Of a stretch of DNA of 64,000 nucleotides, positions 23,562-35,350 are shown in pieces. Each line of letters begins with the position of its first letter. Position 1 is the stretch's first letter. Under the pieces are notes generated by a model. That model was not told where the DNA came from and ran no database searches. It saw only the letters and a program-made list of their open reading frames with translations. The position numbers were made by a program, and so were the translations under genes. The stretch spans positions 1-64,000 of the forward strand of contig JAODUP010000520.1 in NCBI GenBank assembly GCA_025642065.1, written 5' to 3'. The stretch comes from Paralvinella palmiformis (taxonomy: Eukaryota > Annelida > Polychaeta > Terebellida > Alvinellidae).

Positions 23562-23923
23562 CGTTCATCTAAACATCATATTTCAAACTGATATCCAGTA
23601 ATTATATGGTATACACAAATGAAGGGTACTGACTAAGGTAACAACAACCTATAAATCGTTCTTCCACTCATGTATATGACCCATTTGTTACTTACACCTA
23701 ATATTTTTTCACCTGGATATTCATGACATTAAGCATCATAGGTATTTATTTTTGCTGGACAAACGTTTCTCTATTAGATAAAATATTTTCAGATTATGTG
23801 TTTCCAAGAAATATAGAATACATTGTGGCACCATTAAATTATTATAGTCATACAACAAAACCTATTTACAAAACTCTACACATACACAGACAAACAAACA
23901 AACAAACACACACTATGATAATA

Positions 23924-23936
23924 AGTAGTAGTAGTT

Positions 23937-23975
<39 letters not shown>
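23924..23975 (+). repeat. (AGT)n microsatellite
   Basis: Trinucleotide tract with one TTG interruption. Confidence 0.97.
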
Positions 23976-24555
23976 TGATAACTATATTTGGGAATATAAA
24001 ATCCATATAAGCATGCTACAATTCAAAGACTAGAAAGAATAACATAAAATATTTTGCCAGTAACGATACAAAGGTGATGCATATATTGTGTCATTCTTCG
24101 TATTAAATTGTAATACGGAATTGCTAGATTTATTTTTATTCTTCATGAATCTGTATGATTTGTCCTTATCTCCATTTTCTGGGAAGGTAAACACCTTGAC
24201 ACAAATACACAACTGGAACTACAGTCACTTAGTTCATTACACAATTTCATGAACACATTATTATACGGCATGAACAACCTTCTGATTGAATCAGAAATAA
24301 AATTATATTATAAGTGTTATGTATAAACGATGTTATACCATGATTTAAAACAAGTGCATTTTGAATTATTTTTATAGTTACATTAGGATTAGTGTATTTC
24401 TTTGAGCATGAATAGACCTACTTATATATATTTTTCCTTTAATATGAAAGCCTTTGACTTTTTACGAAAAGAAATGATAACATTACTTTTAGCACTATTG
24501 TATTTACTGTCATCTGATTAGCCATATTCGGAACAACATGATATACGTATATGTT

Positions 24556-24650
24556 TGTGTGTGTGTGTGTGTATGTATGCATGCATGTATGTATGTATGT
24601 ATGTATGTATGTATGTATGTATGTATGTATGTATGTATGTATGTATGTAT
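24556..24650 (+). repeat. (GT)n-(GTAT)n compound microsatellite
   Basis: A short GT run grades into about twenty GTAT units with a few GCAT variants. Confidence 0.97.
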
Positions 24651-25724
24651 ATACCCATGAACTTGACCGTATAAATGTGGATTATTTGCAGTTTATTCTC
24701 AAGTATCATTGATGAACACAATATCTTCGTCAGCACAATATTGTTCAAAACACTTTATTGTCATTATAGCATCGCTGTCATCCCGATATTAGAACATTCT
24801 CAACATCTGTAAACTTGTTAGCTTAAAATAGGTAAGATATAAATAGATTGGGTTAGCGGCTGAGAATATGTTTGGGAAAATAATTATATGAACTGGGAAA
24901 TAACATTTAACATTTATAAACTGATATTTGTGTGTTGCAATATGTGTAATGAATACAAAAATATAAATAATATGCTGTTTTGAGTGGAACTGTTCAAAAA
25001 CAAAAACAACATATATGTTCTGCAATGACAGCATGCAATCATGTAATTCATATTGAAAAATCAAACAAATGGCAATAGGTTGAGTAATAACGATAAGATT
25101 GTGAGGCTTAGTCTATGGATGGTGTCAGATGTAGCTATGGTGATGATAATATGATATTGGGCTCCCCACAAAGTGCATATTTCTGGTATTAGCACATCAA
25201 AATTAAATTCAGATATGCCAAATAATACTCACATACCAGTGTTGGACAATAACAACAAAATATTCCGCACCACGTGCAACGTGTTATTTGTGCGTAATTC
25301 TAAACATTAATTTTACCAATCAACCAAAAGAGAATATTCCTTTTTTTGTTGGCTTAGACAAAAGTCTATGATTGCTAATCATTTGATAAATGTTAGATGT
25401 TTTGCCAGATTTATTGGCATCAGATGATTAGCATAATATTAGTATTATTAAAGTATCAATAAAATATAATTTCATTCTTTGACGCATTCAAGTATAATCA
25501 ATTAGGAAACTATTATCATATTGGGTAATAATGTATTTGTTTATTTACTTTTCTAATATTTTGTTCATTCATTTACGTGCAGAAACATCTTTGACCTTTT
25601 TGCCTCACACACGATCCTTAAGTGACTCCAGAATTGCCACAATAGCAAAATACTTACGACTTGTTACATCGGTACACCAAAAGGAAAGAATGAACATACA
25701 TACCCACCTCCATACAGCTCCACA

Positions 25725-25775
25725 CAGAGAGAGAGAGAGACACAGAGAGAGAGAGGGGGGGGGGAGAGAAAGAAG
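25725..25775 (+). repeat. (GA)n tract with a run of ten G
   Basis: GA units with GACA, then ten G at 25755-25764. Confidence 0.95.
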
Positions 25776-26149
25776 CAAAAAGGAAAGGTATTGGCTTATT
25801 AAAACAATTTTTTGTAGTATTAACATCCAACCAATTTATATTCATTATACATCTGTATACCTTCAATAGTTTCGACGTTTATTATACACTTTTTCTAACA
25901 GCAGTAGAAGCTTGATATCAGCAAATGGAATACATGTGTATTAATTGGAAATGCACTAAACTAGAAAAAGATATATGCAAGATGTTTTAACTACGTCAAT
26001 ACTTAGTTGTTCACACATGTACAGGACAAATGTCTGCCTAAAATATATTTTGTAGTAAAAATCCCAGGATATTAAACATATTGCAGTGATAGCAGTATTG
26101 TAAGATAGGGAAAATACTCGAAATATTTTGATAAGCTTCTGAATTTGAA

Positions 26150-28195
26150 TTCAAGGAGATGATCACCATGTCTCCGAATAAGTCATATGACTTGGATCCA
26201 TTTTACGCTTGGCTTTTGAAAAGAATGTATGGATCAACTTCTGCCGCTGATTACAGCCAATACCAATAGGTTAATGAATGGGTCAGTAATGCCGTTGTAT
26301 TTGAAATGAGCCGTCATAACCCCACTGCCTAAGAGTTATAGCTTAGATAAGGAAGACATGGAGAATTATCGTCCTATTTCTAACCTTCCTTTTATCTCCT
26401 AGCGTATTGAAAAGGTAGCAGCAAGGCGTATAAAATCGTACTTAGTGCACAACACGGTTGGAGCAATTACAGGACCAATATAATCGATTACGATTACTTG
26501 ATAATACTATGATTACGATTACGATTAGATTCATTCTGAATGTAATCGATTACGATTGCGATTACATTCTAAAGTAATCATGTTTACAATAATGAATATT
26601 CACTCAGCTATACGTATAATATCGATATAAACATGCTACAATGTTTACATGTTGCTTTTTTAGAACCAGATGCATTTTCTGGTATGTTCTTGAAACGAAA
26701 ATCTACAATAGACTTTGATGCCATTTTACGACGTTAATTTGTTTTAATATTTATGCGGTCAATATTCACCATAGATGGTAATGATTTCGACAATGTATTA
26801 TTACTGAGATTGTTGGAATATATAGTTTATAACGTGCATCATTGTACCTGAATATATCCAAAAGGTCATTATAAAAGTTAGCCCTTAATTAAACCATAGA
26901 GATAGTTACAATACCCTCAGGTTAGCGGAAATGGTTTTTTAAAAATTTAAGTTTTTTTTCATTAGATATTTTGGGGAAATATATATTTAGTAACGAAATG
27001 CATCATTTGTGACGTGACTATAGCCAAGCAAGGTCTATATATAAGGTATAGGAATTATTATAATATATACAAGAAATACAGTTTACAAACGTACTTCAGG
27101 TTGGGATGGGAATAAAAGCACATAGATATTTTGGCATGATATAACATGGTAAATAATCAATTTATCTGCAACTTTTGATTTAATTGATCATCCTATACTA
27201 CAAAAGCGTTTAGAATTTTCCTTTGCAATGAAAGAAAGGTCTTCACATTTTTGTGTACCATAGGGATCCGTTATAGCACCAAACAATTACTGTATGTATA
27301 CTAAATCAGTTGGTGAAATTAGTAAACCGCATAGCAGTAAATAGCACTATCCGATGCAAATATACACGAATGTAAAGCCATATAATAATTTGGATGATGT
27401 TGTATCTTCAATTGAAGTTTGTCTTGAATACATAAATATTTGGTTGAACAGACGCGCCAAATTGTATAAGGATAAGACCGAATTCATTGTTTTCTCGTCC
27501 AAGCAACATATGAAGAAAACTGAGAATCTTCGATTGAGGTAGGATCCAGATATATAAAATATTCCAAGTCTGTGAGAAAGCTAGGGTTTATATTGGATAA
27601 TTTTCTAAGAATGGAGAAACATGTGAATTATGTATGTAAATTCTGTTATTATAAAAGAAGAAATATTTAACTTATTCTTAAGTATATGAATGATGCAAAA
27701 ATGTCCATGCAAGTCTTTAGTCCAAGCCCTTATAACTTATCGACAGGTCTATGTCAATGCATTATTATAGTATATCCCCCTCTCTTTGACAAACCGACTA
27801 CAGCTAGTGCAGAACTGCTGCACGGCTGGTGACACGCTAGTTTTATTCCGGTTGCACTGCCTCCATGTACATTTCACTTCACTAAACAAGAACCTGTTTC
27901 ATACATTCAAACTACTGACTGGAACAACACCTCTGTATTTAAGCGAACTGGTCTAAAAGTATATACAAGTTACAATAAGTTTGCCAAATCATATTAAGCT
28001 TTTAACAAGTAAAGAAGTATTGTATACGGTTCTTAAAGCCCACTTAGTTGAATTAACCTATTTATGATATATAAATAAGTGTATTTATGTAAACATTTGT
28101 TTGTGCTATTTGAACTTGAACATGTTTTAATTGTGTTTTAAATGTTAAGCCCCTTAGAACAATTCAAGCTGTAACATGTGCTAAATAAAATAATG
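26150..28195 (+). pseudogene. CR1/L2-like LINE ORF2 relic with internal insertion
   Basis: Dead reverse transcriptase of a non-LTR element. First part: SPNKSYDLDP (about 26172), an alternative frame with WLLKECMDQL-like sequence, DKEDMENYRPISNLPF (about 26355-26395), a TAG stop and IEKVAARRIKSYLVHN (to about 26455). A ~700 bp stretch with ATTACG repeats then interrupts it. It resumes with LSATFDLIDHPIL (about 27165, motif A), GSVIAPNNYCMYTKSVGEI (about 27270) and QIYTNVKPYNNLDDVVSSIE (from 27356). The YADD box that should precede QIYTNVK is reduced to YPM by a small deletion. Further shifted frames give FIVFSSKQHMKKTENLRLR, YIPLSLTNRLQ, FRLHCLHVHFTSL and LTGTTPLYLSELV. The 3' tail reaches about 28195 (AAATAAAATAATG). 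Many stops and shifts make it non-functional. Confidence 0.92.
26483..26590. repeat. Degenerate ATTACG repeat with palindromic GTAATCGATTAC
   Basis: Hexamer-like GATTAC/GTAATC units occur in both orientations. They lie at the point where the LINE relic is interrupted, so they may mark the end of an inserted element. Confidence 0.7.
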
Positions 28196-28199
28196 TTCT

Positions 28200-29847
28200 T
28201 ATTATAAAAGATAGCATCGACTCTTTTCCATGAGAGATGTAGCAATTAGTTGACTGGCACTTACTTATAGAAAACATAATAATTTAATTAATCCCTTTCG
28301 GTTGTTTCGATGAATTTTATTCAAGCAATTTACAATTAACACATTTACTCTTTCCTATTTCAGTGTTTTTAAATTTAAATTTTACTTTCAATGCAGCACA
28401 TTATGTATATTATTAGGAGTGTGTATTCAATTTGCACTACTACCTATTTATGTTGCTCTCTGCCATAAATATGACGAGCCAGAAGAAATTATGTTTATCC
28501 ACAACCGGACAGTTAAAGATTAACGTTGTTCTTACTTCATTATGCATATGTCATTTGCGTGTACACAATGCGAGACATGCTTGAAGTAATATATCTAGAA
28601 GCGCTCCAGCTTCTGAAGAAACCAGTGGATTTCAGAAAACTTCCTTTATCAGTCTAAAAGGAAAGAAATTGGAAGATAAGACAAACGACGTATCATGCTC
28701 CAAAGAGCAAATCCTTGTATCGAATTATTCGCGCATTTGACTTGGTAGTGTAAAACTAATGATAATGTCAGCTAATAGACCTGCTATGTTTGTGTTTATA
28801 TATTCAGGTTAGGCTGAACCATAACTAAGACCCTAAACTCTGTACCTTATAGTTTCAAATAAGACAGTAGTTATATTGAATTGAGAAAGAAGACAACATT
28901 ATATCATTAGAGATTAGATAAATATTGATTTCGTTTTTCGTTGCCAAAGTTATAATGCCACATATATTCATTTTCTCTTCCTTGATTTATATACGTCATA
29001 TTACTCCATTAGACAGCATTACAATACTTGTCGCTGTGCTTATTTTCATTCCATGACGTATTAAGTATATCTTAAAGTATGTTTTGAGTCATATTTGCGC
29101 GATTAAACAACAATATCAGTGAGGTTATTCTAAGATTTAAACACACTTCGCTGACATCTTTGTTTTATCCCATTTGAAGACAATGCCACTGATAAGTACA
29201 ATTGTGGTGATGAGATTTGAATTACGGAGGCCAGGCGTACCTGGATAGTGGAAATATTATGATCCGTATTATTAATCGTTAATGTAGAAACGACATCAGT
29301 AGAATATGGAAAGCCTCCGATAGATTTAATCCCCTTTATATATTAGACTTAATAGCAAGATTTAAATGTCCACTTGGTAAAAGTATGAGATGTTTATAAA
29401 GAAATGTATATAATTTAGTAAGCAACTTATAATATATACAAAATACAGTATTCAACTGTATGTAATTAATGAAGCAAATTTAAAGTAGAGTATTAGTCAG
29501 TATTATTCAACTATGCTACTCTTGTATTTAAATCTAATTGTGAATCCATTATTTAGTTTGTTAGCGTTATAACCATATTAATTTGTTGCCTGTCTTCAGT
29601 AATCGGGTTTTTATATCTGATGAGGTCATATTTGAGGCTTACGTGTTTTATTTGATGATATAATCTTGTCTATGAGTTTTCCATCCGTTAATGTAGCAAA
29701 ACCCCTTCATTGAAATGGTATAATGAGATATATTTAAATAAAGTGATGTGTAATATTAATATTTATCGGCTTAACATCAAACACCTTACACACAGCGGCT
29801 GAACGATTGAAGCCTTCCATTATATGCCGATCTTCTTGACTAAGATT
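28200..29847. other. Non-coding stretch
   Basis: AT-rich with no recognised motif in any frame that I read. No long tandem repeat. Confidence 0.45.
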
Positions 29848-30290
29848 AGTTAGTTAGTTAGTTCGAGAGTATTAAATCTCCTCGGCCAAGTCGGTAACTC
29901 CTCAATTGTATTGCCCACCTTTCCCGGGAATTCCTCATCAATGTGATGGAGTTTAAACCGGTTTCGATTGTGTAGACTGGTATTTTTTGGTTTGTCTGGT
30001 ATGTTTTGCAGGTATTGATCAAGTGTTTGCTTGAAACTGGTCACGGAGCATCCTTTCTGGCTATATATATTTACTGGAAGGCTGTTGAAAAGCTGTTGAC
30101 TATTAATTTGAAGGCTCCCTTCTCTGATTGGCCTAATTTTTTCCAGATGCACACTGTTTTATTTGGGGGATTCGGCACAGGCTACCCTACCTTGTTGATG
30201 TGTATAATTGTATTCGAACATTTGTGGCTGGTACTGCATTTGTTTAGGGAATTTCACGAACATTACAAACTGGTCATCGGAAACTAATTA
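29848..30290 (-). pseudogene. 3' end of a LINE ORF2, minus strand
   Basis: Minus-strand reading gives LEKIRPIREGSL, QQLFNSLPVNI, KGCSVTSFKQTLDQYLQNIP and EELPTWPRR (30152 down to 29850). This is the C-terminal region of non-LTR reverse transcriptase polyproteins, in which an F/L-NSLP block is followed by SFK-x-x-LD-x-YL. A TAA stop lies just upstream of 30152, and the earlier sequence (to about 30290) is decayed. The fragment ends in an (AACT)n tail (TTAG units at 29848-29863 on the plus strand), as expected for a LINE 3' terminus. About 100 codons stay open, which is the best-preserved coding stretch of any LINE here. Confidence 0.8.
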
Positions 30291-30299
30291 ATGTAAAAT

Positions 30300-32013
30300 T
30301 AGACCGGATCATTTGGCGGTGTTCAGTAGACACGAACATTCACAATCTGAACTATAAAACAAGAGTTGCACTGCCGCAAATAGAATCAGGGACCTCTCAC
30401 ATAGTGCAGTTCATATTACACTGCACAATATAATTATATGTTTTGCCTTTAACGACTAAAGTTTTGTTCATCAATAAAGCTTCGACCATAATCATCCCAT
30501 GTCCTTATGATATATCATCTCCCGTGTGACACCATCGGATATTACTTTATAATCACATATTAATACAATATGTATTTGGAAATTATAAAAGCTTCGATGC
30601 TATGGACGTTTTAGAAACCTTCTTAGGTGCCAAATATTCACGGTTATAATCAGTATGTAAAGGGTGACATCACTGACACTAATTTGTCTCCGAGTGTCAC
30701 TTCAAAGAGTCTGTACCTGTAATGTATTTCTCGGGTCAAAGTACAGGCTACATCGCTTCCTATTGGGAAGCACCCCAGAACGTTGGAGGCAAATGTCTGT
30801 CAAAAGGAAGATTATGTAGTTTCTACTTAGCATAATCTGTTAATACTTATTTATTTTTAATAGTAATTACCATATTGAAAGCGATTGGGTAAGATTTGCA
30901 ATATGTTGAGTTCTATAACTTTTGTTAATTTTAGGATATAAGTACCACGAATTGAATTTAGATGGACAGGGAGGTTGTTATCTTCTGGTTAAATATTTTA
31001 TTGGCGTAATATAATTAGAGCTGAGATCAGGATGTTCTGCATAATATGGGGTATTACTTATTAATTTGTACATAAAAAAGTGTTTTGTCACTTTATCTAT
31101 TACCTGTACGTAGGTTATTAACTACAGTGAGGAACATAAATTATTATACCTTTCACTATCTTCCTATTCACCTTTATTTATCGAAGATATCAATCATGTT
31201 TCTTCTTCATTTAGTTCGCTTAAAGTTGTTGGTGCATGTTATTGTAGTCTATTAGAGTGTGCTGAGCGGTTCAATTAACCACTTAATGTTTCTGTTACTG
31301 TTACCTCACCCTTAGTCCATATCAGTCTTGCCTCTACCCATTGACCTGTCTCGCCTTGGAAATCCCTAACAGAAGCCAAAGCTCCAACTGGTATAACTCT
31401 CTGGTTCATGGAATGGACTATAATGATCCTAATATTTCTTTATATGTACGGGAAATTAATACTAACCATCAAATTATATTATAACTGTTCATTATGTATT
31501 TATATAAATAATAGACGAACCAAACATCTACTATAATTATACGAGGTGGCTACTATTTCTTTATTGATTAACAATACATGTATAACATTTGAGTCTAACA
31601 AATATGTTTTCTATACAGCTTTTATTGTAATTTACAGATATATGTAATCATTGTATAGTATTTTCAATGAAGCTTTCATTGTCATAACAGCAAGTAGTGA
31701 AGGAGGTTTACAGAGTTAAGATAACTCAATTCTACTATCAATATTCTAATGCTTTATATAGGAATTATTTCAATCAACAATATCAACGACCCTGTGTATC
31801 TCAATATTGAAACAGAATCATCTATACTAATGAATGTATGCGGCATCTGGTTCATTGCGCGACTTTCAATCGTGTCATAAAGGCCATAATAATAATTCAT
31901 ATTTTCTTCAAATGTCTCGTGATAGGGATGTTTAAACTTGTTTATATAATAAAAGAAAGGCGAGTAACAGACTTAAAATTGTGAAATGTGTTCGTATAAA
32001 ATTGAAATAACTC
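30300..32013. other. Non-coding stretch
   Basis: No coding similarity or tandem repeat recognised. A moderately GC-richer patch lies around 31260-31400 without an identifiable feature. Confidence 0.45.
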
Positions 32014-32024
32014 TCTCTCTCTCT

Positions 32025-32027
<3 letters not shown>

Positions 32028-32105
<78 letters not shown>

Positions 32106-32569
32106 AATACCTGAAAACATACGACGAATAATAATTGTTTATTCATTATGAGAGAGCTAGTAGTTTTGTTATGTTAACTGACGCTAATTTATACGTTATA
32201 AGCCTTGCTTTCAGGCATCATCCAAAAATCCATTATTTCTGTTTAACAACAAAACATTCTATGAGAATTATGTAGTCTTGATATTATGTTCAGAATAATA
32301 CACTCAGGTGTACTCCCTCCTATTGTAAGAGTCTGTTTACATCAGGAAACAAAACAGAAAGCAGAATGTTAGGTTGTTAATCTGTTTTTGTTCTATCCAT
32401 TATGACAATATTTGCTTTATGTATTTCAAACAGACGTCATATCCACATTTCTTTTTAATGTTGGGCGGCTCGTTGCCGTGAGCTCAGTGAATACATTGCC
32501 ATCTTTATAGACTTTAATCTAACTAACTTATAAGGTAATAAAAGTATAAGGAATGTTTGCATATGAAAT

Positions 32570-32664
<95 letters not shown>

Positions 32665-33141
32665 TGATCACTATGATCAAAAGGCGCTAAACAAAAGATA
32701 TCCGACACTTTGATAAGCTGATAAATGTGAAATATTGAAAAGTGTACAGTACGAAATATGTAAACATTGCTTAATAGTAAATGAATAATTTGTCTAATTT
32801 AAATGCAACTGTTTATTATTAGGTTGTATTGTACTTCGTATCATCTTGTGTGAAGTATAAGAACAAGACAACTCACTTGTAACAATCATTTCAGTTGGAG
32901 ATTGATTTTCTCTTGGATGTTATTTCATATTCCAGATAATGTGTGTTTGTTGTTATTATTAACAGATGTTATAATAGTCATCAGCTGTTTTAATATTGTC
33001 GTCGTTTATCATATTGTATTTATATATTTATTGTATTTGTGCCTCCACAAGATGGAGAAAAGACATAGTAAAAGTATGTACATACATGGAAGCAAAATTA
33101 CACATAAAAACATAGCAGACATTATATATATATATATATAT

Positions 33142-33172
<31 letters not shown>
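32028..33172 (-). mobile_element. (TA)n-bounded repeat element, copy 2, inverted
   Basis: Reverse-complement partner of 6269-7370, about 25 kb away. TA tracts lie at 32028-32101, 32574-32662 and 33122-33172, with the first preceded by (CT)n. The arm at 32106-32570 is almost identical to 6833-7307; several consecutive 60-base lines match without a difference. The arm at 32665-33121 is slightly more diverged from 6312-6783. Flanking sequence on both sides is unrelated to that of copy 1. Confidence 0.8.
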
Positions 33173-33177
<5 letters not shown>

Positions 33178-33555
33178 GCAAAACAGGATTAAAGCAATTA
33201 AAGTACATAGTAGGAATGATAAGAATATAACTAGAGTAGTTAATATGACTTCCTTAACAGATTGACTAAATTATGCTCATCCGAATATTATTTTAAAAAC
33301 TTTTCATGGTATACAAGATCATGTATGGAGTCAATATAATAATTAATGTCGTGACTAGAATTGTCTGTAGATGGCTTATTAAAGGTGGAGGGTATGGCTA
33401 AAGTATCACTGACAATTGTGCCGGGAATAACTACAATTGGTAACAATACACAATTACAGTAAATCAATTGTAAGATCAAACAAAGGTGTCGAAACATTAA
33501 AATTTAAATTGTATGGAGATACAATATTAGTATTTAAAACATCTCGACATTAGAA
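33173..33555. other. Non-coding stretch between the element and a LINE relic
   Basis: The minus-strand frame at 33288-33497 lies just beyond the LINE relic and shows no domain. Possibly part of that LINE's decayed 3' region. Confidence 0.35.
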
Positions 33556-34250
33556 GGAACGACATGTAAGGACATGTTTACTTAGTCCCATCGCTTGCTT
33601 GAGCATATTACATGCTCGGGTTAACATGTTCGCTATATTTATCATTATTACTAAAACCGGTGCCAATTATCCAGAGATTATCATCAACAGTGACGATTGA
33701 AGAGCCCAGATACCATTCCGGATCATGTTGGGTTATAAAGTTGCCAATTATCATACACTTAGTACTTTTTGCTGTATTCGTGACATTGTTAATCAATTGC
33801 TGTAGACCAAACGCAGTTATTCTGAAAACCGTGACATCGTGTGTATGAATTCAGCGTCAAGCTACCAATAAATACCCTGGTTTCATGGTTTTTAGCCAAT
33901 AAATAAATCGTTTAAAAACATATTTTTAAAATCTGGTGACAAAATGCTACCTGGTCTTGTGCCCTTTGTTACATTAAGGTCGATGCTAAGTTCCCCGGAG
34001 ATATACAAATAAGCTGACATACCATCAATAGCATAACATCCAGTGATTATTAGGAAGTTATCAATCAGTTAAAAATAAATATCGTGCTGACAGATGCTAT
34101 CAAAACATGTTTCAGCATCTAAGCTGCTGGCATAAAGATATATAATTTCAGCGGCTACAATACGTCAACCTTTATCGTTGAAAGGTTATTTATTTCTGAT
34201 TAAAGCTAAATCCATCACGGCATATGTTAACATCGTAAAATAATAGCTAT
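33556..34250 (-). pseudogene. LINE reverse transcriptase relic, minus strand
   Basis: Minus-strand frames read SSLDAETCFDSI (motif A, about 34110-34130), LSIDLNVTKGTRPGSILSP (motif B region, about 33960-34000), FLNDLFIG, then after a shift VFRITAFGLQQLINNV, KSTKCMIIGN, PEWYLGSSIVTVDD and SNNDKYSEHVN (to about 33615). A small deletion removes most of the YADD box just before VTVFRITAFG, leaving only its last aspartate. The wording SLDAE-x-CFDSI with the GTRPGSILSP block suggests a different LINE lineage from the CR1/L2-like relics at 27, 41 and 50 kb. Stops and shifts make it non-functional. The frame on the plus strand at 33612-33848 is its shadow. Confidence 0.85.
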
Positions 34251-34470
34251 TTAGTTTCTGTTTATTTGTCATGTTAGTTTTCTAGATATGTATTTATTTC
34301 CGAAAATCGATTCCTAAAGCATTCAAGACGGAGAAATTTTCCATATAACAAGCGACGAAATCAATTATTGAATTAATGTTATAATGTATGTGGTTACGGT
34401 TGGATAAAAGTGTTTAATAATACGAAATATTGAACACATAGAAAAGATTATCAGTTATGTTATATAGGTA

Positions 34471-34810
34471 TGTATGTGCGCGTGTGTGCATGCGTGCGAG
34501 CGTGCGTGTGTGTATGCGTGTGCGCGTGTGTGTGTGCGTGCGTGAGAGGGCGCACATTGAAATCTGCCAATACAAAACGAAGCGTACTATAAACTAATAC
34601 TTTAAAATCGATTTACACTTGATTATGTTTCACTGCTAACACAATTTGAGCACCAAATTACACAAACAAAAGCTGAATTGAACTATATAGAGACGCTGAG
34701 TTCTATGGATTAACGGTTAGAATTTGTCCTGATTAAATACTAATAAGCTGTTTATGGTCCATTAGGTCACTTAGTGCAGAGTTTGATCCGATTACAATCA
34801 GCTGTGTTTG
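34471..34810 (+). repeat. Tandem duplicate unit 1 with GT/GC-rich head
   Basis: It begins with alternating purine-pyrimidine sequence (34471-34556), then AT-rich sequence shared with unit 2, such as AATTTGAGCACCAAATTAC / AATTTGAGCACTAAATAAC. It ends in CATTAGGTCACTTAGTGCAG, a tRNA A-box-like stretch. Confidence 0.75.
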
Positions 34811-34997
34811 TCAGATGATTCCCTGGACAGCTGCTGCTCGTCTATAAGTATGATATATAATCTCAACTGATCTTAAATACTTTAATCAGTAATTTACTCT
34901 GTGTGCTTCTGTATGTCATTAGAGGCTATATAATAGTGTTGTATAAAGTGTAATCCCGTAGGAGTTGTCTGCTAAATGTTTTCTAAGATTCCCGAGC
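34811..34997. other. Spacer between the two tandem units
   Basis: No recognised feature. Confidence 0.4.
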
Positions 34998-35350
34998 TGA
35001 CGTATGTGTATGCATGCGTGTGCGTTTGTGTACGCGCGCGCGTGCGTGTGTATGTGTGTAAGTATGTGTGTGTGCGCGCGCACCATAAAACCTGCCAGTA
35101 ATAAACCAAAAAAAAATAAGGATAGAATATTGTAACACAATACGTGGACATCAGAAACTGGATACTTTGAAAGGGACTTAATTCTGACCCTGTTTCGCTG
35201 TTGACATAATTTGAGCACTAAATAACCCCAAGAAAAAACTGAATTGAGAGACGGTGAATTAATAGTTGGAATAACTTGTAGTGATTAAATTTTTACAAGC
35301 CTTTTATATTCCATTAGCTCAGTCAGTAGAGTATGTTTTGTCTTAATTAA
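34998..35350 (+). repeat. Tandem duplicate unit 2 with GT/GC-rich head
   Basis: The same layout as unit 1 about 540 bases on. It ends in CATTAGCTCAGTCAGTAGAG (about 35313-35332), closer to a tRNA A box than unit 1. The CG-rich head includes TACGCGCGCGCGTGCG. I see no clear B box, so a truncated SINE head is only a possibility. Confidence 0.75.

Larger units (their letters stand above)
22936..26149. other. Non-coding stretch with microsatellites
   Basis: No coding similarity is seen. It holds (AGT)n, (GT)n/(GTAT)n and (GA)n/(G)n tracts listed separately and a possible direct-repeat receptor site at 23545. Confidence 0.5.

Noticed and set aside
29850..30152. 100-codon frame as a standalone host gene
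   Set aside because: It matches the C terminus of LINE polyproteins, has a stop immediately upstream and ends at an (AACT)n LINE tail.
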